Below are positions 43,186-52,674 of a DNA stretch of 64,000 bases, in pieces. A program made the translations under genes and the position numbers. The notes beneath the pieces were generated by a model. That model was not told where the DNA came from and ran no database searches. It saw only the letters and a list, made by a program, of their open reading frames with translations. The stretch spans positions 1 through 64,000 of the forward strand of contig NZ_JAFGYY010000006.1 of assembly GCF_017491605.1 (NCBI RefSeq). The letters run 5' to 3'. The number at the start of each line of letters is the position of its first letter. Position 1 is the stretch's first letter. This DNA comes from Pseudomonas sp. 30_B. GTDB taxonomy: Bacteria; Pseudomonadota; Gammaproteobacteria; Pseudomonadales; Pseudomonadaceae.

Positions 43186-44874
43186 ATGAACAACAGCACG
43201 TCTCTCAACCTTTATCGCCATGCGCTCTGGATGCTGGCTGGCGCGCTGGTCCTGTTCATCGTACTGACCGCACAGAATCGCAACACCACCAGCGACCCAC
43301 GCGGCACCTTGTTGTTGAGCCAGGCCCTGGCCCAGCATGGCGAGATGCGTCTCGACAGCTATGGCAGCTCGGTGCTGCAGCGCTACGGCTATGTAATCCA
43401 GCAGAAGAACGATCACTTCTACTACTTCTTTCCCTTGGGCAGCGCTGTGCTCAGCGCACCCGCCGTGGGCCTGGCCAACGCGGCAGGCGTGGACATGGTC
43501 AACCACGAGGGAGCGATGCAGATAGCTCTGGCAGGCCTGTGTGCCGCAGGCATCCTCATGCTGTTGTACCGAACTGCACGCCTGTTCCTCGACCGGCGCA
43601 GCAGCTATCTGCTTGCACTCCTGTGCTGGCTCGGAAGCTCCTACGCCAGCATGCTGGCCACCGCACTCTGGTCACATGATTTCGCCGTGCTCTTCGCAAG
43701 CCTCGCCATCTACCTGGCGCTCAGGAAAATGCCGGCGAACGACACCCTGGTCAGCATCGCCATTGGCATCAGCCTGTTCCTCGCCTACTTCTGCCGCCCG
43801 ACCCTCGCCCTGCTCGCCCCGTTCCTGCTGCTGTATCTGCTGCACCGGCAACCACGCGCGGCACTGAAGGCGGGGGTCGCCCTTGCGCTGTCTTTGCTGC
43901 TCTTCTGCGCCTGGAGTCTCCATGAGTTCTCCCAGTGGCTTCCCGATTACTATCTGCCTTCACGGTTGAAGAATGACAGCCCAGGCACTGCGCTGTACGG
44001 CAACCTGCTGAGCCCGGCTCGGGGCCTCCTGGTTTATTCGCCCTTCCTGCTGCTGCCCCTCCTGCTCTTGCCGGCACTGGCAATCCGCGCCCGACGGTAT
44101 CGCCTGCTACTGCTGGTCGCCCTGGCGTGGCCCATCACGCACTGGATCGTCATCTCGAGGTTCCCCCATTGGTGGGCTGGCTGGTCCTACGGCCCGCGTC
44201 TCATGGTCGATGTGCTGCCAGGTCTCTTCGCGGGCATGTTCGCCAGCCTTGCACTGGCCCGGGAGTGGCGCCGCTGGCTGTATGTGCCACTGCTCGTGCT
44301 GGGTGTCTTCGCCATCTTCGTGAATACCTGGCAAGGCTTGTACAACCCTTATACGGCTCGTTGGAACGTGGAGCCGAACATCGACGAGCACCCTGAGTAC
44401 CTCTTCAACTGGGAGTACCCACAGTTCCTGAATTCGCCGTCGCGGCACAAGGCGCGCCTCGTCGAATTCCAGATGCGTACGATCGAGCCCTTGCCCAACA
44501 CCTTCGACCTGGATTTCCAGTCAGACAAGGTCGGCTTCGTAGGCTTCTCGACGGCAGAACCGGCATTCCGCTGGACCGACGGACCACGGGCCGAAATCCT
44601 CTTTCAATATGCCGGGCCAAACGCCCTTCCCGCCCAACTGCGCCTGAAGGCCGACTTCCTGGGGGAACAGCGGCTGACGATCAGCCTGAACGGCGCAGTG
44701 CTTGGCCAGGGGAAATGGAACGGGCCCGATCAGGTCATCGCACTCAAGGTAGCGCCGGAGCAACTGACTGCCGGGCTCAACACGCTGACGTTCGAACTTC
44801 CCGACGCCCATCGCCCGCCCTCTGCCGACCCGAGGATCCTCGCCATGGCATTCCGGACGCTGAGTCTGGAGTGA
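43186..44874 (+). CDS. Large membrane protein, glycosyltransferase-like, with C-terminal beta domain
   Basis: This 562-residue protein has about ten to twelve membrane spans in the first 390 residues, including FLAYFCRPTLALLAPFLLLY and PTRL-like HWWAGWSYGPRLMVD loops. It resembles GT-C-type lipid-linked sugar transferases (ArnT/PMT-like fold). Residues 440-562 are hydrophilic and look like a beta-sandwich (LRLKADFLGEQRLTISLNG) that may bind carbohydrate. It probably adds or modifies a sugar on the periplasmic side. It is not part of the core A-band set. Function is inferred from fold outline and neighbours. Confidence 0.6.
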   Translation: MNNSTSLNLYRHALWMLAGALVLFIVLTAQNRNTTSDPRGTLLLSQALAQHGEMRLDSYGSSVLQRYGYVIQQKNDHFYYFFPLGSAVLSAPAVGLANAAGVDMVNHEGAMQIALAGLCAAGILMLLYRTARLFLDRRSSYLLALLCWLGSSYASMLATALWSHDFAVLFASLAIYLALRKMPANDTLVSIAIGISLFLAYFCRPTLALLAPFLLLYLLHRQPRAALKAGVALALSLLLFCAWSLHEFSQWLPDYYLPSRLKNDSPGTALYGNLLSPARGLLVYSPFLLLPLLLLPALAIRARRYRLLLLVALAWPITHWIVISRFPHWWAGWSYGPRLMVDVLPGLFAGMFASLALAREWRRWLYVPLLVLGVFAIFVNTWQGLYNPYTARWNVEPNIDEHPEYLFNWEYPQFLNSPSRHKARLVEFQMRTIEPLPNTFDLDFQSDKVGFVGFSTAEPAFRWTDGPRAEILFQYAGPNALPAQLRLKADFLGEQRLTISLNGAVLGQGKWNGPDQVIALKVAPEQLTAGLNTLTFELPDAHRPPSADPRILAMAFRTLSLE

Positions 44875-45031
44875 AAGGAGCGCTTCAGCACGGCACTCTG
44901 GCGGGCTATCGGAATGAGGTCGAAACAGCCGGACTGAATTGCCAGCCCCGGATCTTGAAAATCGCTGAGCTAAGAATGCGGTCGGCCCCGGCAAACCACC
45001 GCCCCACCATAACGAGATAACGGAAAAACTC

Positions 45032-46108
45032 ATGCTGGGCATTACGCGGTTCATCCTGGCCATACTGGTACTGCTCTCGCATACCACTGGAGCGAGCTTT
45101 CCCTTCAATCCGGGCGTGGTCGCGGTCATCGTGTTCTACTTCACCAGCGGCTACCTCATGCGCCGCAGTTATCAGCGATTCCTCCAGCACTCGGCCAGAC
45201 CGATCCGCACCTTCTACCTGGATCGGGTCCTGAAGCTCTTCCCCCAATATGCCGTGGTGGTGCTCGCCAGCTTTGCGTTCATTGGCTGGCTGGGCCCCGC
45301 CGTGCACGTGCTGTTCCTGAACCAGGAACCCAGCCTGCAGAAGATCGTGCTCAACCTGGCCCTGCTACCGGCCAACTATGTGTTCCCGCCGCTGATGGTC
45401 GACGGCATGCTGCCGCACCCCATCATCCCCCCGGCGTGGTCACTGGCCAGCGAGTTCCATTTCTACCTGCTGCTGCCGGCGATCTTCCTTCTGCGGCGCA
45501 AGGCGTTTCTCGCCGTTCTGTGCCTGTCCATGCTGATCCAGCTCGGCTCGCTGTTCTTTGGCAGCGGGGACTTCAACAGCGACAACTTCGGCTATCGCTA
45601 CATTTTCGGCGTGCTGACCTTCTTCCTGTTCGGCTACGCATTCGCGCAGGCCCATGAGGCGTTCTACCGTCGGATTGCACGATCGATCTGGGCGGTCTAC
45701 GCCATGATGCTGCTGGTCATCGCTCCCGCCTTCACGTTATTCGCCCATCGATTCGCTCTGGAAGTGCTCCTCGGCGCCGTACTGGCCTGGCCGCTGGTTT
45801 CCGCTTCGCTGGCAGCGATCCCCAGGGAGCCATGGCTCAAGGCACTCGATAATCTGGCGGGACGTCTGGCCTACCCCATTTTTATCAGCCATTTCCTGGC
45901 GTTCTATCTGTGCGAAAAACTGCTCGGGTTCAGCGGTCAGGCCGGCCTGCAGATCCCCGTGGCCATTGCGGTATGCCTGGCGCTGTCGGGTCTGCTGATG
46001 CAGTTCCAGGCGCTGGTCGATGCCTACCGGCTCGGCCGCCGTGGCTTTGCCAGTCTCTCGCGCATCCCGGAAGTGCCGTCCGGCACCGGCACGGCGGCAG
46101 AGTCCTGA
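45032..46108 (+). CDS. Acyltransferase-3 family membrane protein (A)
   Basis: This 358-residue protein has about ten spans. LGITRFILAILVLLSHTTGA carries the conserved R and H of acyltransferase-3 proteins, FYLDRVLKLFPQYAVVVL follows, and PPAWSLASEFHFYLLLP is the SLxxE motif. The family O-acetylates or otherwise acylates extracytoplasmic sugars. It starts weakly (CGGAAAAACTC before ATG). It sits 157 bp after the large membrane protein and before a second acyltransferase, all on plus. Confidence 0.85.
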   Translation: MLGITRFILAILVLLSHTTGASFPFNPGVVAVIVFYFTSGYLMRRSYQRFLQHSARPIRTFYLDRVLKLFPQYAVVVLASFAFIGWLGPAVHVLFLNQEPSLQKIVLNLALLPANYVFPPLMVDGMLPHPIIPPAWSLASEFHFYLLLPAIFLLRRKAFLAVLCLSMLIQLGSLFFGSGDFNSDNFGYRYIFGVLTFFLFGYAFAQAHEAFYRRIARSIWAVYAMMLLVIAPAFTLFAHRFALEVLLGAVLAWPLVSASLAAIPREPWLKALDNLAGRLAYPIFISHFLAFYLCEKLLGFSGQAGLQIPVAIAVCLALSGLLMQFQALVDAYRLGRRGFASLSRIPEVPSGTGTAAES

Positions 46109-46322
46109 TGGCCTTGCGCCGAATAGAATCAACAGGCACCGGAGCAGGCAGTCGCAGTGCAGCCCGGCAGTTCAGGAACAGCCTTTCCTGGCCTGATGGG
46201 TCGGACAGTCGGAATCCGCTGCACGCTGCACAGGACACGTTCTGTTCAGCACAGGAAGTCACCACAATGCACCACGTTCGCATACGGGCAGCAGCCCCCA
46301 TGAATCGCGGCGAAGAGACTCG

Positions 46323-47405
46323 ATGACGATGCCCCATGACAACAATGCACGTCCCTATTTCCAGGCACTCGACGGATTGCGCGGCCTGGCGGCGATCGCG
46401 GTCGCCCTCTTCCACTGGCTGTTGAGCTTTGCGGGTTTTCTCGCCGTGGATTTCTTCCTTGTGCTCAGCGGGTTCATCCTGGCGCACCGGTATCTGTACT
46501 CGGATCAACCGACAGGCACCGGCCGCTTCGTCCTCAGCCGGATCGCCCGGCTCTATCCGATGCACCTGTTCGGCCTGCTCAGCTACGCCATCGTCTACAC
46601 CCTGCTGGCCGGCAGCATCCCCCGTTACCCTGACGGAACGCTGTTCACCTTCGTCCAGCAACTGACCATGACCCACAACATCGGCCTGAACCCCCACGGT
46701 CAGACGTGGAACGTGCAAAGCTGGTCGATCTCCGTGGAGTTCTGGCTGAACCTGGCGTTCTTCTGCTGGATACGCCGCTCCACCAGCAGCCTGGGCCTGC
46801 TGATGATGAGCATCGCCGGACTGGCGATCATCCATGGCCTGACCGGCAGTATCGACACGACCTACCAGAACTATTTCCAGGTCATCAATTCCGGCCTGTT
46901 GCGGGGCTGGTCCTCCTTCGTCCTCGGCGTGCTGGCCTACCGCGGCTGGCTCTGGGCACGCGAACAGGACTGGCAGTCCTGGGCGATCACACTGGGCGAG
47001 TGCATCGCCGTCCTCTGCGTACTGGCCCTTTTCTTCGGGCGAGGCGAGAGCATGAAACCCATGCAGATTTTCGCCCCACTGGTCTTCGCCCCGCTGGTGA
47101 CGATCTTCGCACTGGAGCAGGGGTTACTGGCACGCCTGAGTACACGATGCCAATGGCTGGGGACAATTTCCTACTCCATCTACCTGAATCATCTGGTCGT
47201 ACTGATGCTGGTAGATACAGGACTGAAGGGGTTGGGCATGAGCCATGCGGCACTCACCCCGATTTACCTGGGCGGTTTGCTGCTGTACTCGATGGCGACC
47301 TACCGCTGGATCGAAGTGCCGGGAAGGAAATGGCTGCTGGGTCTGGGCAGTGCAACCCGTGGCATCCGCTATGCCAAAGGCGCCGGGGAAGAGCCCGGCG
47401 CCTGA
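46323..47405 (+). CDS. Acyltransferase-3 family membrane protein (B)
   Basis: This 360-residue protein has LDGLRGLAAIAVALFHW at the N-terminus, DFFLVLSGFILAHRYL, the RLYPMHLFGLL helix, and SWSISVEFWLNLAFF. It matches the acyltransferase-3 consensus better than its upstream neighbour and is clearly a different subgroup (OafA-like). It likely O-acetylates a sugar of the surface polysaccharide. The reading ends only 12 bp from a convergent gene. The 214-bp gap before it contains no clear promoter. Confidence 0.88.
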   Translation: MTMPHDNNARPYFQALDGLRGLAAIAVALFHWLLSFAGFLAVDFFLVLSGFILAHRYLYSDQPTGTGRFVLSRIARLYPMHLFGLLSYAIVYTLLAGSIPRYPDGTLFTFVQQLTMTHNIGLNPHGQTWNVQSWSISVEFWLNLAFFCWIRRSTSSLGLLMMSIAGLAIIHGLTGSIDTTYQNYFQVINSGLLRGWSSFVLGVLAYRGWLWAREQDWQSWAITLGECIAVLCVLALFFGRGESMKPMQIFAPLVFAPLVTIFALEQGLLARLSTRCQWLGTISYSIYLNHLVVLMLVDTGLKGLGMSHAALTPIYLGGLLLYSMATYRWIEVPGRKWLLGLGSATRGIRYAKGAGEEPGA

Positions 47406-47417
47406 CTCGGCACGCGA

Positions 47418-48866
47418 TCAGGGGGTCGGCAAGGGCCGAACCCGACCGTCGTCGCCAATTTCGTACTGGGCGAGGTCTCGGCGGACGAACTCCAGGTTCG
47501 GATGGCGGAGCGGCAGTACCGCGGCGAAGGGTTTGAAGATGTGCAGCCATTCGCCATAGACATACAGCGGGAGGTTGCCCTCGGCGACCCGCAATGGCTG
47601 TCCGCTCGGCAGGTCATCCAGGTCGTCCCACACATGCTGCATGTACCGGTGAGTCTGCTTGTGCGGCCGCCCGTAGTCGGAGAACTGCACCTTCTCGGCC
47701 TGGTAGGCCAACGGTGCATAGAGCACGGGCAGGCAGACCGTCAGCACGCCCAGGCCTCGGGTACCTCGCCCTTCAGCGCAACGCTGCGAAGCATCCGTCG
47801 GATTCAGAATCAGGCAGAGGAAGATCACAACCAGGAAGATCACCTCGAAGTAGTAGCGAGGCGACAGCGCCAGCAGGTCGCCGAACAGCTGCCCCCGGGA
47901 GGAACCACTGATCATCAGGAAGTTCAGGCCCACCAGGCCCAGCAACGCCAGCCAGTAGACCAGGTTCTCCCGCCGCCACAGGCACGTACCCAGGATCGCC
48001 ACGCCCCAGCCCGCAACGATCAGAGCCGTGCCGAGGCTCCACGCACCGGGCTGCTGCAGAACCAGCAGACCTCCGAGTATGCGCATGAACGCCAGGGCAA
48101 TCTGGATGGCGGTACTGATCGACGAAGGTCCATCCAGACGAAGTACCGGTGCATAGAGCAGGTACCAGCCGACATAGACACCGACCGCCAACAGCATCGC
48201 CATACCCAACGCATAACGTCGCAGCGCCGCGAAGCCCAGGCGCCAGCTCAGGCAGAACTCCAACGCCAGCACATAGACCGGTATAAGCACCGCCTTGCCG
48301 TAGAAACCAAAGGCCAGAATGGCGCACCCCCAGCAGCCCAGCAGGTCGGACCAGCGCCGCTGCTGCCGATAGCCCAGGTAGAAGTACAGGCAACTGATGC
48401 TCAGGAAGATATAGGGCAGACGGTGAATACCCGCGCTCCACCAGGCCAGCAGCGGCAGCAGCACACCGTTGCAGGCGAACAGCACGATCAGCGCCCGATT
48501 CCAGGGCCCCGGACGCAAGCGCTGCAGCAGCAGCGCGAGCATCACCGTGGAGGCGAGCTGGAATACCGTCAGCACCGCCACCGCCAGGGAGAAGTCGAGC
48601 GGCGCGATTTCGAGCAGCAACCAGCTGAACAGCCTGTGCAACGGCACGAAGTGGACGTCGATAGGCGTGAAGAGATACTGCAGCAGCGGCATCGACCCGA
48701 CCAACTGGAAGTGGTCGTAATCGTCCCCGATGAAGTCACTGTTCTTCAGCGCGAAACGCAAGGTGACCCAGGTGAACAGCAGAATCAGCAACCAGACGAT
48801 GCCGTTTTCCCAGCCAGCGAACAACCTCCGGGCATCGTTCGGCCCCTTCTCAGGCATTACGTTCAC
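47418..48866 (-). CDS. Multi-span membrane protein, probable GT-C glycosyltransferase
   Basis: This 482-residue protein has about eleven spans and an early acidic loop ALKNSDFIGDDYDHFQLV with an Asp-Asp pair at the position of the GT-C catalytic acid. HFVPLHRLFSW follows, and a soluble C-terminal tail of about 90 residues comes last. GTG 48866 overlaps the upstream stop (GTGA), so it is translationally coupled to the next membrane protein. No named family was recognised; the role is inferred from the Asp loop and context. Confidence 0.6.
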   Translation of the reverse strand: MNVMPEKGPNDARRLFAGWENGIVWLLILLFTWVTLRFALKNSDFIGDDYDHFQLVGSMPLLQYLFTPIDVHFVPLHRLFSWLLLEIAPLDFSLAVAVLTVFQLASTVMLALLLQRLRPGPWNRALIVLFACNGVLLPLLAWWSAGIHRLPYIFLSISCLYFYLGYRQQRRWSDLLGCWGCAILAFGFYGKAVLIPVYVLALEFCLSWRLGFAALRRYALGMAMLLAVGVYVGWYLLYAPVLRLDGPSSISTAIQIALAFMRILGGLLVLQQPGAWSLGTALIVAGWGVAILGTCLWRRENLVYWLALLGLVGLNFLMISGSSRGQLFGDLLALSPRYYFEVIFLVVIFLCLILNPTDASQRCAEGRGTRGLGVLTVCLPVLYAPLAYQAEKVQFSDYGRPHKQTHRYMQHVWDDLDDLPSGQPLRVAEGNLPLYVYGEWLHIFKPFAAVLPLRHPNLEFVRRDLAQYEIGDDGRVRPLPTP

Positions 48867-50302
48867 TTGCCTTTACCAATGATGACGCAACCGGTGTCCT
48901 GGCTCTTGCGCGGGTAACCATCCCAGTCATAAGCCGCCAGATAGGGCGGGAACAGAGAGCTGTCGCAGAACACCCTGTAATCGTTCACTCGCGCCGGGAA
49001 TACCTGAATCATGCTCTGGCCGGAAATGCTCCAGCGCGCCCCGGACTGGGCGAACTCGTTGTAAAAGAAGGGCTCGACGCCCGAATAGCCGAACGAAACC
49101 GTCGTGCCCGACGGCAGGGCTGCAGCCCAGGCGCGAACCTTCTGCACTTCATCCGGTGCCAGGAACGACTTGCGCAGAAGCCCCACACGCGGCCACATCG
49201 GCTCGAACGAAGGGTTGCGAGCCCAGGAGTATTGTCCCAGCGGATACAGCAGCGCCACAGCCAGCACCGCCGCCGCCATGCGCGCCCAGGCATGGCCGTT
49301 CAGGCTCTGGATGCTGTACAGCAGGCCCAGCAGCACGAGCCAGATGGCAAAGACCAGCGCGAAGCTGTACCACATGTTGTGGCCGTTCAGGGACAACGCG
49401 AGGAAGCCCGCGCCATAGAGGGTCAGCATCACATCCTTGCCCAGGTCACGGCGCAGGATCAGCTGCGCCAGCGCCAGCAGGAACAGCGCACCGACCTTCA
49501 TCCACCCACTGGGACCATCCATGACTGGAGAGCCCATCTTGTAGGCGAACTGGAAGCGCATGTCATCGGCGAAGGCACCAATGTGCTTCACCGCGAAAAG
49601 CCCGTAGGCCAGCAAGGAAACGGCTGCAACCACCAGCATCAGCAATTCTGCAGGGCGAATCAGCAGGTCCTCCCGCCGCAGGATCTTCCAGGCGACCAGC
49701 AACGCATAGGGCGGCAGCATATAGACCGCGTTGAAATGCACGATCGCCCCCAGCAGCACCAGTGCCATTCCCAGCGCGGGGCGATCCTTCAGCAATGCCC
49801 ATAGCGAGGCGAGGAAAACCAATGCATAGAAGGCCTCCATCCGCGCAACGTTGGAGATGGCCAGGGTGTAGGGCGAGAGAAATGCGATGAGGGTCAGGAG
49901 CACCGCCACGCCCGCCTTCCAGCCCTCCAGGCGAAGACTGCGCAAGATGCCCAGCGAGACACCGAAACAGCCCAGGTACAGCAGGGTCGACACCCAGCGT
50001 GCCAGATCGAAGCTGTACCCGAAGACTTTGAAAACTCCGGCCAGCAGCAGCATGTAGCCGGGCGGCATCCACATGACGATGCGATCGGCATTCAGTCCGT
50101 ACACGTAGAAGCTGCCGGTCCGACTGAATTCGAATGCCTGGGAGGTAAAGGCCGTCTCGTCGTTCCAGGGAATGGGGAATTCGAACCCCATCCCCACACG
50201 AACCACCAGGGCCGCCGCCAGAACCGCCAGGGCGGCCGCCCACTGTCCGCGCCGCCCACCCAGCAGGCTCAGCAAGGCGCCGATACGCATGAATCCCATC
50301 AT
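48863..50302 (-). CDS. GT39-like membrane glycosyltransferase
   Basis: This 479-residue protein has about ten spans. FEFPIPWNDETAFTSQAFEF after the first span has the Asp-Glu pair typical of PMT/ArnT-like enzymes, and MWMPPGYMLLLAGVFKVFGY is the second conserved loop. A periplasmic tail of about 120 residues ends in CVIIGKGK. ATG 50302 has AAGGAAG upstream; the frame extends far 5' into the methyltransferase gene, and that part is non-coding. It should use a polyprenyl-linked sugar. Confidence 0.72.
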   Translation of the reverse strand: MMGFMRIGALLSLLGGRRGQWAAALAVLAAALVVRVGMGFEFPIPWNDETAFTSQAFEFSRTGSFYVYGLNADRIVMWMPPGYMLLLAGVFKVFGYSFDLARWVSTLLYLGCFGVSLGILRSLRLEGWKAGVAVLLTLIAFLSPYTLAISNVARMEAFYALVFLASLWALLKDRPALGMALVLLGAIVHFNAVYMLPPYALLVAWKILRREDLLIRPAELLMLVVAAVSLLAYGLFAVKHIGAFADDMRFQFAYKMGSPVMDGPSGWMKVGALFLLALAQLILRRDLGKDVMLTLYGAGFLALSLNGHNMWYSFALVFAIWLVLLGLLYSIQSLNGHAWARMAAAVLAVALLYPLGQYSWARNPSFEPMWPRVGLLRKSFLAPDEVQKVRAWAAALPSGTTVSFGYSGVEPFFYNEFAQSGARWSISGQSMIQVFPARVNDYRVFCDSSLFPPYLAAYDWDGYPRKSQDTGCVIIGKGK

Positions 50303-50315
50303 TGATACTTCCTTG

Positions 50316-51146
50316 TCAAAGAGGCTTGCGGGCGATGATCGCCTGGCTCTTGGGCATCGCCCGGTCCAGTGCCTTCTTGATGCGCGGACCATCTTCGGTC
50401 GCCAGCAGCATGTTCCAGGTGCGTGTCCAGCTATCGAGCAACGGGTGCCATGGCGGCGAGAGATCCTGCTTGCAGGCCCAGAAGAAGAACCACCACACGG
50501 ACCAGTAGAAGCCATAGTGCGCCTGGCGCTCGATGACCAGACCAGCGTCACGGATCAGTTGCTCGAACGCCTCACGCTCGAACACGCGGATATGGTTCGG
50601 GTGTTCGAAATATGCCGGAGGTGCCAGCTCCTTCTGCACGCTTTCGCCCAGAGGGTCAGGGACAGTGATCAAATACAGCGCGCCGGGCTTGCCCACCCGG
50701 ACCAGTTCGCGCATGAACTGCGCAGGATCCTCCACATGCTCCAGCACTTCCATCGCCACAACCTTGTCGACGCGCGCATCGGGGAGCGGGATAGGGTTGG
50801 CATCGGTCACCAGCGGCAGCATGGCGCGGGCATTGGAGCCCTGCAGCGCACGCTCGACGCCGGCGACCTTGTCGGCGTCGATGTCGGCGAAAATGACCTC
50901 CGCACCGCGCTGGGCGCAGAACTGCACAAAGGGACCGTCACCACAGCCAATGTCGAGCACCGCGTCTTGCGCGCTGATCGGGAAACCCTCGAACAACTCA
51001 TCGGTTTCCTGCTGGAACCAGCCACTCAGGTAGGTATCGGTCAGCGTCGACAGATCCTCGGCCGGTGCAGCCACCGCTTCGGTCGTGCGTTCGGGCTCCG
51101 CGGCGGAGGCCGGCTTGCGGCCCAGGCTCTTGATGAACTCCAGCAT
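50316..51146 (-). CDS. SAM-dependent methyltransferase
   Basis: This 276-residue class I methyltransferase has motif I VLDIGCGDGPFVQFC, motif II with the acidic end VIFADID, and VVAMEVLEHVEDPAQFMREL. The first 45 residues are alanine/glutamate-rich and disordered. The Wzt in this island has a C-terminal cap-recognition domain, and common polysaccharide antigen of P. aeruginosa is thought to be methylated. This is therefore a candidate capping enzyme for the D-rhamnan, but that assignment is inference. Confidence 0.82.
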   Translation of the reverse strand: MLEFIKSLGRKPASAAEPERTTEAVAAPAEDLSTLTDTYLSGWFQQETDELFEGFPISAQDAVLDIGCGDGPFVQFCAQRGAEVIFADIDADKVAGVERALQGSNARAMLPLVTDANPIPLPDARVDKVVAMEVLEHVEDPAQFMRELVRVGKPGALYLITVPDPLGESVQKELAPPAYFEHPNHIRVFEREAFEQLIRDAGLVIERQAHYGFYWSVWWFFFWACKQDLSPPWHPLLDSWTRTWNMLLATEDGPRIKKALDRAMPKSQAIIARKPL

Positions 51147-51186
51147 GTCAGCTCCAGCTATGACTTGGTGTGTACCGCAGCATCAT

Positions 51187-52674
51187 TCAGGCGACGTCTG
51201 CGGCCAGAAACGCCTCGAGACGGCCGCGGCCAGCCTCCAGCGAGCAATGCCCCCGCATCCGCTCCACCGCCGCACTCGACATGAGGCGGTAGCGTTCCGG
51301 TTGCCGCGTGAAGCAATCGAACGCCTGGCGATACGCCTCCACCAGCGACGCCCAGTCGATCTGGTGACGCAAGGTCCGATACGCCAGCCGCGGATCATGC
51401 GGCCAGGCGGTGGCATCCAACCAGGTATCCACCACGAAGGCGACCTGCTCGTCGATATAGTCGGCCATCGCCGAGTGGCACGGGGCGACCGCCGGCTTGC
51501 CGCAACTGAGGTATTCCATCAGCGGCAGGCACTGACCTTCGCCGTGGGAAGCGTTGACGATGAACGCGGTATGACGAATCAGCGCGTCATACTCGGCGCG
51601 ATCGAGATAGCCATGCATCAGTACGACGCGGCACTTGAAGGCCGGCATGCGCGCCATGCACATCAGCATGTCGTTCATCGCCGACTCGTATTCGTGGTGC
51701 CCCAGCTTGAACAGCAGGGTCGCCTCGGACGTGTCGCGGAAGGCCGTACAGAACGCGGTGAGCATGTCCACCCAGTTCTTGCGGCCGTCGTAAGGATTGA
51801 AGACGGCGGTGAACACCACCCCCGAGAGGGTCAGGCAGTGTTCGCCAAACGGCAGCGGCGGCATATCCGCATCGTCGCCCGCGACCTCGGGCAGACGGCC
51901 CGGCTCCACGGGATTGAGCGGCTCCATAGCCTCGGCGGGCGCCACGAAAGGAGCCGGCCGCGGTGCGCGCCAGGCCAGACGGTACCATTCCACCAGATAG
52001 CGCATGGTCGTGCGCAGGAGGGATTGGCGAACAGTCGGCGGCACTTCGCCCGGCGTGCTGGAGGTGGCCTGCGGCAGCTCGCGGGCACGGGCGCTGGTCA
52101 CCGCCCGCGCCACGGCATCGCCATCCGGAATATAGGGTGCGAGGGCCAGGTCGTGGCTGTCCATCACCACACCGGCACGGACGCGCAGTGTCGCAGAGAC
52201 ATCGGCGGGGACACGCAAGGCATTGAACCTGTCCCACACAGGGGCCGGAATCGACACCACGGGGAAGTCGGCACCAATGGCCTGGCGTGCAGCCTCCACG
52301 GTCAACCCCGAATGGGTGATGGCACGGCCGCAGCGGCGTAGCACCTCGGCCCAATTCTGTCGCTCGTCCTCCAGCCAATGCTGATTGGGGATGGAGTCGA
52401 ACTCCCAGGCGAACACCGGAATGACCGGACACTCCAGCCCGAGCGGCGTCTTGTGCGGTGGCATGAAGCTGAGGAACACGCAGGCTTCGCCTCGTGCCCG
52501 CGCCTCGTGGAAAAGCGGATCGACCTGCTCCAACCGCTCCACGACCTCCACCTCGCCCAACTCGCGAAGCAGCGGCAGGAACTCCTTGAGCACGAAGTAG
52601 TAACTGTAATCCGGCAGCCCCAGGCTGGATTCGATGCGACTGGCATTGAGCTCGGAATAGGCGAGGAACTTCAT
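51187..52674 (-). CDS. Glycosyltransferase, tandem paralogue 1
   Basis: This 495-residue GT-B-like protein begins SRIESSLGLPDYSYYFVLKE. In the C-terminal half it has the region VFTAVFNPYDGRKNWVDMLT, and in its E-x7-E segment GEGQCLPLMEYLSCGKPAVA. Residues 180-290 (proline/alanine-rich) appear to be a variable linker. It shares its whole layout with the next gene, with which it overlaps as ATGA, so the pair arose by tandem duplication. The donor is unknown; it is probably a side chain or adaptor sugar of the surface polysaccharide. Confidence 0.8.
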   Translation of the reverse strand: MKFLAYSELNASRIESSLGLPDYSYYFVLKEFLPLLRELGEVEVVERLEQVDPLFHEARARGEACVFLSFMPPHKTPLGLECPVIPVFAWEFDSIPNQHWLEDERQNWAEVLRRCGRAITHSGLTVEAARQAIGADFPVVSIPAPVWDRFNALRVPADVSATLRVRAGVVMDSHDLALAPYIPDGDAVARAVTSARARELPQATSSTPGEVPPTVRQSLLRTTMRYLVEWYRLAWRAPRPAPFVAPAEAMEPLNPVEPGRLPEVAGDDADMPPLPFGEHCLTLSGVVFTAVFNPYDGRKNWVDMLTAFCTAFRDTSEATLLFKLGHHEYESAMNDMLMCMARMPAFKCRVVLMHGYLDRAEYDALIRHTAFIVNASHGEGQCLPLMEYLSCGKPAVAPCHSAMADYIDEQVAFVVDTWLDATAWPHDPRLAYRTLRHQIDWASLVEAYRQAFDCFTRQPERYRLMSSAAVERMRGHCSLEAGRGRLEAFLAADVA

